Source: Bacillota bacterium (GTDB lineage Bacteria > Bacillota_E > Sulfobacillia > Sulfobacillales > Sulfobacillaceae). From it: DNA of 17,352 nucleotides. Below the pieces are notes generated by a model that did no database searches, had not been told where the DNA came from, and saw only the letters and a program-made list of their open reading frames with translations. Positions 13,985-17,352 of the stretch are shown here, one piece after another. The position numbers were made by a program, and so were the translations under genes. Every line of letters begins with the position of its first letter. Positions within the stretch are counted from its first letter, which is position 1. Location: contig JAKAAL010000011.1 of assembly GCA_021802375.1 (NCBI GenBank), forward strand, positions 1 through 17,352. Reading direction: 5' to 3'.

Positions 13985-14788
13985 GAAATGCCGGAGATGG
14001 AGGCGTACCGCCAAAACCTTATTCGATGGGCCCTGGGCCGTACCGTGGTTGGTCTGGACGCTCCACGCCCGAAGCGGCTTAATCAGCCTGTCGACGTGGT
14101 TCGGGCGGCAATCCTAAGACGCCCCGTGGCGCGCATCGAACGGCGCGGCAAAAGCTTGGCGCTCATCCTGGGGCGGGACAATTCCGCTCCTATCCTCTAC
14201 ATCCATCTCATGTTGGGCGGCCGAATCCGGTTTGTACTTGAAGACCAGGAGGCCGCGGTCTCCTGCTACCTGTCCGATAATCATGCCGTCTACTTTCATG
14301 TGGGCCTGGGGCGCATCGATCTGATGGACCATACCGCCCTAGCTGCGCGGTGGGATAAATTGGGCGTGGAACCTTTGGAATCAGAGTTCAAACCGGGCCT
14401 GTTGCGGCGAGCCTTCCACGCACGCCGCCGGTCCATCAAGGCCTGTCTTACGGACCAGAACGTCGTCTCAGGCATTGGAAATGTCTACAGCGATGAAATT
14501 CTCTACCGCGTGCGTCTCTATCCCGGCACCCCCGCGAACGCTCTCGACGCGGACGATTGGGAGGCGCTAGATACCACTATACCCGAAGTTTTGTCCGAAG
14601 CGGTGACACGAGGCGGAGTCGGCGAACCGACCGACCCTGACGACAGACTGACCGGCGGTTATCGCACACACTTGCAGGTCCACTACCGGGCTGGGGCGCG
14701 CTGTGGTCTGGCCGGCACGGTCGTGAAAGAAGAGATCGCGGGACGCACGACCTATTGGTGCCCGTCCGTACAAATGCCCCGCTCTTGA
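13979..14788 (+). CDS. Fpg/Nei-family DNA glycosylase, divergent, zinc finger degenerate
   Basis: A 269-residue member of the formamidopyrimidine-DNA glycosylase (MutM/Nei) family of base excision repair. The start MPEMPEMEAY matches the canonical MPELPEVE, giving the catalytic proline and glutamate after Met removal; a TTG at 13940 is therefore rejected. K58 (RRGKSL) and the helix-two-turn-helix (DQNVVSGIGNVYSDEILY, 159-176) are intact. The C-terminal zinc finger keeps only two cysteines: C242 and C261 remain while the partners are A245 and V264. R256 in GRTTYWCP is retained. The usual DPRRFG loop that fills the DNA gap is replaced by DHTALAAR (117-124). No good ribosome site is visible. Confidence 0.88.
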   Translation: MPEMPEMEAYRQNLIRWALGRTVVGLDAPRPKRLNQPVDVVRAAILRRPVARIERRGKSLALILGRDNSAPILYIHLMLGGRIRFVLEDQEAAVSCYLSDNHAVYFHVGLGRIDLMDHTALAARWDKLGVEPLESEFKPGLLRRAFHARRRSIKACLTDQNVVSGIGNVYSDEILYRVRLYPGTPANALDADDWEALDTTIPEVLSEAVTRGGVGEPTDPDDRLTGGYRTHLQVHYRAGARCGLAGTVVKEEIAGRTTYWCPSVQMPRS

Positions 14789-14808
14789 GGCCATTCCAAA
14801 ATTTGCAG

Positions 14809-14836
14809 AGCCATGGCTGACCGAGCCCGTTATAAT
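14809..14836 (+). promoter_or_regulatory. Candidate promoter of the molybdenum hydroxylase operon
   Basis: A perfect TATAAT at 14831-14836 lies 30 nt before the CoxL-like ATG, with no recognisable -35 at normal spacing. In the -35 place is a 10-bp palindrome AGCCATGGCT (14809-14818), a possible activator or repressor site. Confidence 0.5.
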
Positions 14837-14866
14837 TAAGAGGACATCCCGAAACGAGGTGAAGTC

Positions 14867-17134
14867 ATGGCCGTACATGAAAGTTGGATTGGAAAAGCGC
14901 TGCCTCGCGTGGAAGACCGTGCCCTCATTCAAGGTCAAGGCCAGTACGTCAGCGACATTCGGTTTGACGGGCAATGGGTGATGGCTCTGGTCCGTTCCCC
15001 GCACGCGCACGCCCGCATCACGCGCATTGATACCGAAGCGGCGGCAGCCTTAGAAGGCGTTCGAGCCGTCATTACCGCCAGGGACATGGAGGCGATGCGG
15101 CGGGGACTGCCCGAATCGGGTCCCGTGGCCCCTCCGGCACTGGCGTATGAAGAAGTGTTCTATGTGGGAGAGCCTGTGGCCGCCGTGCTGGCTGACAACC
15201 GCTACTTGGCAGAAGACGGTGCCGATTTGGTTCAAGTGCATTACGAACCTCTTCCAGTCCTGACGTCGGCTGAGCAAGCCGCAAAAGACGAGGTTATCTT
15301 GCATCCCAGTATCGGCAGCAATGTGTTCGACGCATTTCACATCACCAGCGGGGATGGCCGCGAAGCCCTCAAGCAGGCGGACCATATCATTCGGGCGACC
15401 CTGCAGATGGGACGCGTCAGTCCCCAGCCAATGGAGCCGCGGGCCATTGCCGCATCCTACAACCCGGTCGACCAGACGCTCGTGGTCTATCACGCCACGC
15501 AATCGGTGCACCGTGCACAGGAACGCATCGCCGAAATTACGGGGTTGGACAAGGACCACGTCCGAGTCATCGCGCCCGAGGTAGGCGGAGGTTTCGGCGT
15601 CAAGAACGGCAGTTATCCCGAGGAAGCTTTGGTCACCTACCTCGCCAAGCACTTTAAGCGCCCCATCAAGTGGGCCGGCGACCGTTTCGAAGAGTTCCTC
15701 AGCACCAGTCAGGAACGCGAGCAGACCCATCACGTAGAACTGGGTTTGAATAAGGATGGCACTATCGTAGCCCTCGTGGATACATACTATCAGGACAACG
15801 GCGCCTATCCCGGCGGCGGAGCCATGGTATCCCGCAATACCGCCCGGAACTTGCCGGGCCCTTACCGTATCCCCCACATGCACATCGACGGCTACACGGT
15901 GTTCACCAACAAAGTCATGCAGAGGCCGTATCGCGGCGCAGGGCGGCCCCAGGGCCATTACATCATCGAACGCATGCTGGACCGGGCTGCGGACGAGTTG
16001 GGCTTGGACCGCGTGGACATTCGAATGAAGAACCTCATTCGGCCGGACGAATTCCCGCATCGGACCGGCACCGATTCAGTCTATGACTCCGGCGACTATC
16101 CGGCCGACTTTTCCGACCTGCTCGAGCTCATCGACGTCCCCGCATTTCGCCGTCGGCAACAGGAAGAGCGCCAAAAAGGCATCCGTTTAGGTCTGGGGCT
16201 TTCCAACTGCGTCGAAATTTCGGCGGGTTTCGGATTCGAAGGCGTACGCCTGACCCTCATGGAAGACGGCCGGGTTATGCTGGCGACCGGTGCTACCGGG
16301 CAAGGCCAGGGACATCGCACCGCGCTGGCCCAAATTGCAGCTGACGCCCTTCAACTGCCGGTTGAGCGCATTGTGGTCATGGAAGGCGATACCGCTCGCA
16401 TCGATAAGGGCATCGGCACATTCGGCAGCCGCACCATCATCATGGCCGGCAACGCGGCTACCATGGCCAGTGAAGGACTGGTGGCAAAGGCCAAAGAAAT
16501 GGCCGCCACCTTGCTTGAAGCCGCAGTCGACGATGTGGTGTTTTCCGAAGGCCAATTTTCAGTCCAAGGGGTCCCCAGTGTCTCGATGGATTGGACCGCA
16601 CTCGCCGAACGGGTGGCGCAGACAGGAGAGACTCCCCTCTCTCACGAAGACGTCTTCTCGTCCGGCGTTGCCACCTATGGCTTTGGATCCCACGCAGCCA
16701 TCGTCCGCGTAGACGAAAAAACGGGAGAAACCCGTATCGAACGCTATGTCATCGTCCACGACACCGGCAAGGTGGTTAATCCCCTTCTAGCCAATGGCCA
16801 AGTTATCGGAGGAACGGTGCAGGGTCTGGGCTCAGCCTTATACGAAGAGATGATCTTCAACGAGGACGGCCAACCGCTAACCACGTCGTTCTTAGACTAT
16901 CGTCTTCCAGGCGCAGCTGAGAGTCCCGATATTGAAATCCACCACCGCGATTACCCGGCTCCGGGCAATCCCGCGGGATACAAGGGCGTCGGTGAAGCGG
17001 GCATCATCCCCTCACAAGCCATCATACTGTCGGCCGTCGAAGATGCCTTCAACGACCGCGGCCTCAAGCTGGATTTTGCTCCGGTGACACCGGCCCGTCT
17101 CTTTCAAGCCTTAACAAGGGAGGAAACCAAGTGA
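14867..17134 (+). CDS. Xanthine dehydrogenase/CoxL-family molybdopterin-binding large subunit (form II)
   Basis: A 755-residue large subunit of the molybdenum hydroxylase family, which binds molybdopterin cytosine dinucleotide and hydroxylates an aldehyde, purine or similar substrate. The N-terminal hammerhead domain starts IGKALPRVEDRALIQGQGQYVSD; EVGGGFGVKNG and the PYRGAGR motif (354-360) follow; the catalytic glutamate is E710 in GVGEAG. PYRGAGR is the form II signature, unlike the AYxCSFR of true aerobic CO dehydrogenase, so CO oxidation is unlikely. GAGGTGA lies 4 nt before ATG. Its stop overlaps the GTG of the FAD subunit gene. A small iron-sulfur subunit should be nearby outside the window. 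Substrate not identifiable. Confidence 0.93.
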   Translation: MAVHESWIGKALPRVEDRALIQGQGQYVSDIRFDGQWVMALVRSPHAHARITRIDTEAAAALEGVRAVITARDMEAMRRGLPESGPVAPPALAYEEVFYVGEPVAAVLADNRYLAEDGADLVQVHYEPLPVLTSAEQAAKDEVILHPSIGSNVFDAFHITSGDGREALKQADHIIRATLQMGRVSPQPMEPRAIAASYNPVDQTLVVYHATQSVHRAQERIAEITGLDKDHVRVIAPEVGGGFGVKNGSYPEEALVTYLAKHFKRPIKWAGDRFEEFLSTSQEREQTHHVELGLNKDGTIVALVDTYYQDNGAYPGGGAMVSRNTARNLPGPYRIPHMHIDGYTVFTNKVMQRPYRGAGRPQGHYIIERMLDRAADELGLDRVDIRMKNLIRPDEFPHRTGTDSVYDSGDYPADFSDLLELIDVPAFRRRQQEERQKGIRLGLGLSNCVEISAGFGFEGVRLTLMEDGRVMLATGATGQGQGHRTALAQIAADALQLPVERIVVMEGDTARIDKGIGTFGSRTIIMAGNAATMASEGLVAKAKEMAATLLEAAVDDVVFSEGQFSVQGVPSVSMDWTALAERVAQTGETPLSHEDVFSSGVATYGFGSHAAIVRVDEKTGETRIERYVIVHDTGKVVNPLLANGQVIGGTVQGLGSALYEEMIFNEDGQPLTTSFLDYRLPGAAESPDIEIHHRDYPAPGNPAGYKGVGEAGIIPSQAIILSAVEDAFNDRGLKLDFAPVTPARLFQALTREETK

Positions 17135-17352
17135 AGCCTCCGGCCTTTGAATATGTATGTCCAGCCAGTATTGCCGAGGCACTGGAAGCCTTGGCCGCCC
17201 GTGACGACGCCAAGGTGCTGGCAGGCGGTCAAAGTCTCATTCCCATGATGAACATGCGCCTGGCACGACCCGGTCTCCTGGTTGACATTAATCGTGTTCC
17301 TGAACTGGCAGCGATCCAGGATGAGGGCGACACGCTCCAAATTGGCGCATGA
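17131..17352 (+). CDS. FAD-binding (CoxM-type) subunit of the molybdenum hydroxylase, stops after 73 codons at window end
   Basis: GTG 17131 overlaps the large-subunit stop (GTGA). The residues FEYVCPASIAEALEAL and the FAD pyrophosphate loop AGGQSLIPMMNMRLARP are those of the CoxM/XdhB N-terminal domain, followed by LVDINRVPEL and LQIGA. A normal subunit has about 280 residues. Here IGA is followed at once by TGA at 17350-17352, the last bases of the window. One missing base (GCA-ATG read as GCATGA) would explain this, since family members commonly continue IGAMT. It is therefore either a frameshifted gene or a sequence error. Confidence 0.8.
   Translation: MKPPAFEYVCPASIAEALEALAARDDAKVLAGGQSLIPMMNMRLARPGLLVDINRVPELAAIQDEGDTLQIGA

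Noticed and set aside
15050..16060. 336-codon minus-strand open frame
   Set aside because: Shadow of the CoxL-like gene; no family motif and no ribosome site.

Overview
This is a gene-dense bacterial chromosome segment of fairly high GC. AGGAGG-type ribosome sites, a YodB-like redox regulator, a TrmK-like tRNA methyltransferase and an Rrf2 regulator beside a cysteine synthase suggest a Firmicute. The RNase P RNA is of the ancestral A type and there is a CoxL-type molybdenum hydroxylase. A deep-branching, Sulfobacillus-like lineage would fit, but that placement is inference.

Left part (1-4700, + unless noted): the tail of an unidentified gene; an unrecognised 142-residue protein overlapping a threonine/serine dehydratase; a 52-residue cysteine-rich B-box-like miniprotein ending in a strong bidirectional terminator; a minus-strand pair of flavoproteins (NADPH-dependent FMN reductase, WrbA quinone reductase) divergent from a YodB-like HxlR regulator, forming a quinone/electrophile stress module; and a class I/II aminotransferase.

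Middle (4700-9600): glutamate racemase; a decayed OsmC-like gene; a cysteine synthase overlapping an Rrf2 regulator that carries an unusual cysteine cluster; then, on the minus strand, tdk, a trmK-like gene (probably with an ATT start), rnhA, and the RNase P RNA gene with its own promoter and terminator.

Centre-right (9700-12000): a plus-strand tRNA cluster (Asn, Met or Ile2, Val) with promoter and terminator. Facing it is a full-length IscB, the RNA-guided HNH/RuvC nuclease family ancestral to Cas9, preceded by its structured omega RNA (HEARO RNA). The IscB gene runs antisense into the tRNA terminator, so the element sits directly against the tRNA operon. The neighbouring tRNA-Val has C instead of the near-universal U at position 33.

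Right part (12000-17352): a membrane-anchored DUF4012 protein on the minus strand; a divergent Fpg/Nei-family glycosylase that has lost half of its zinc-finger cysteines and the usual intercalation loop, and whose start codon lies in a 10-bp inverted repeat; then a form-II CoxL-like molybdopterin subunit overlapping an FAD subunit gene that stops after 73 codons at the last base of the window, probably through a frameshift.
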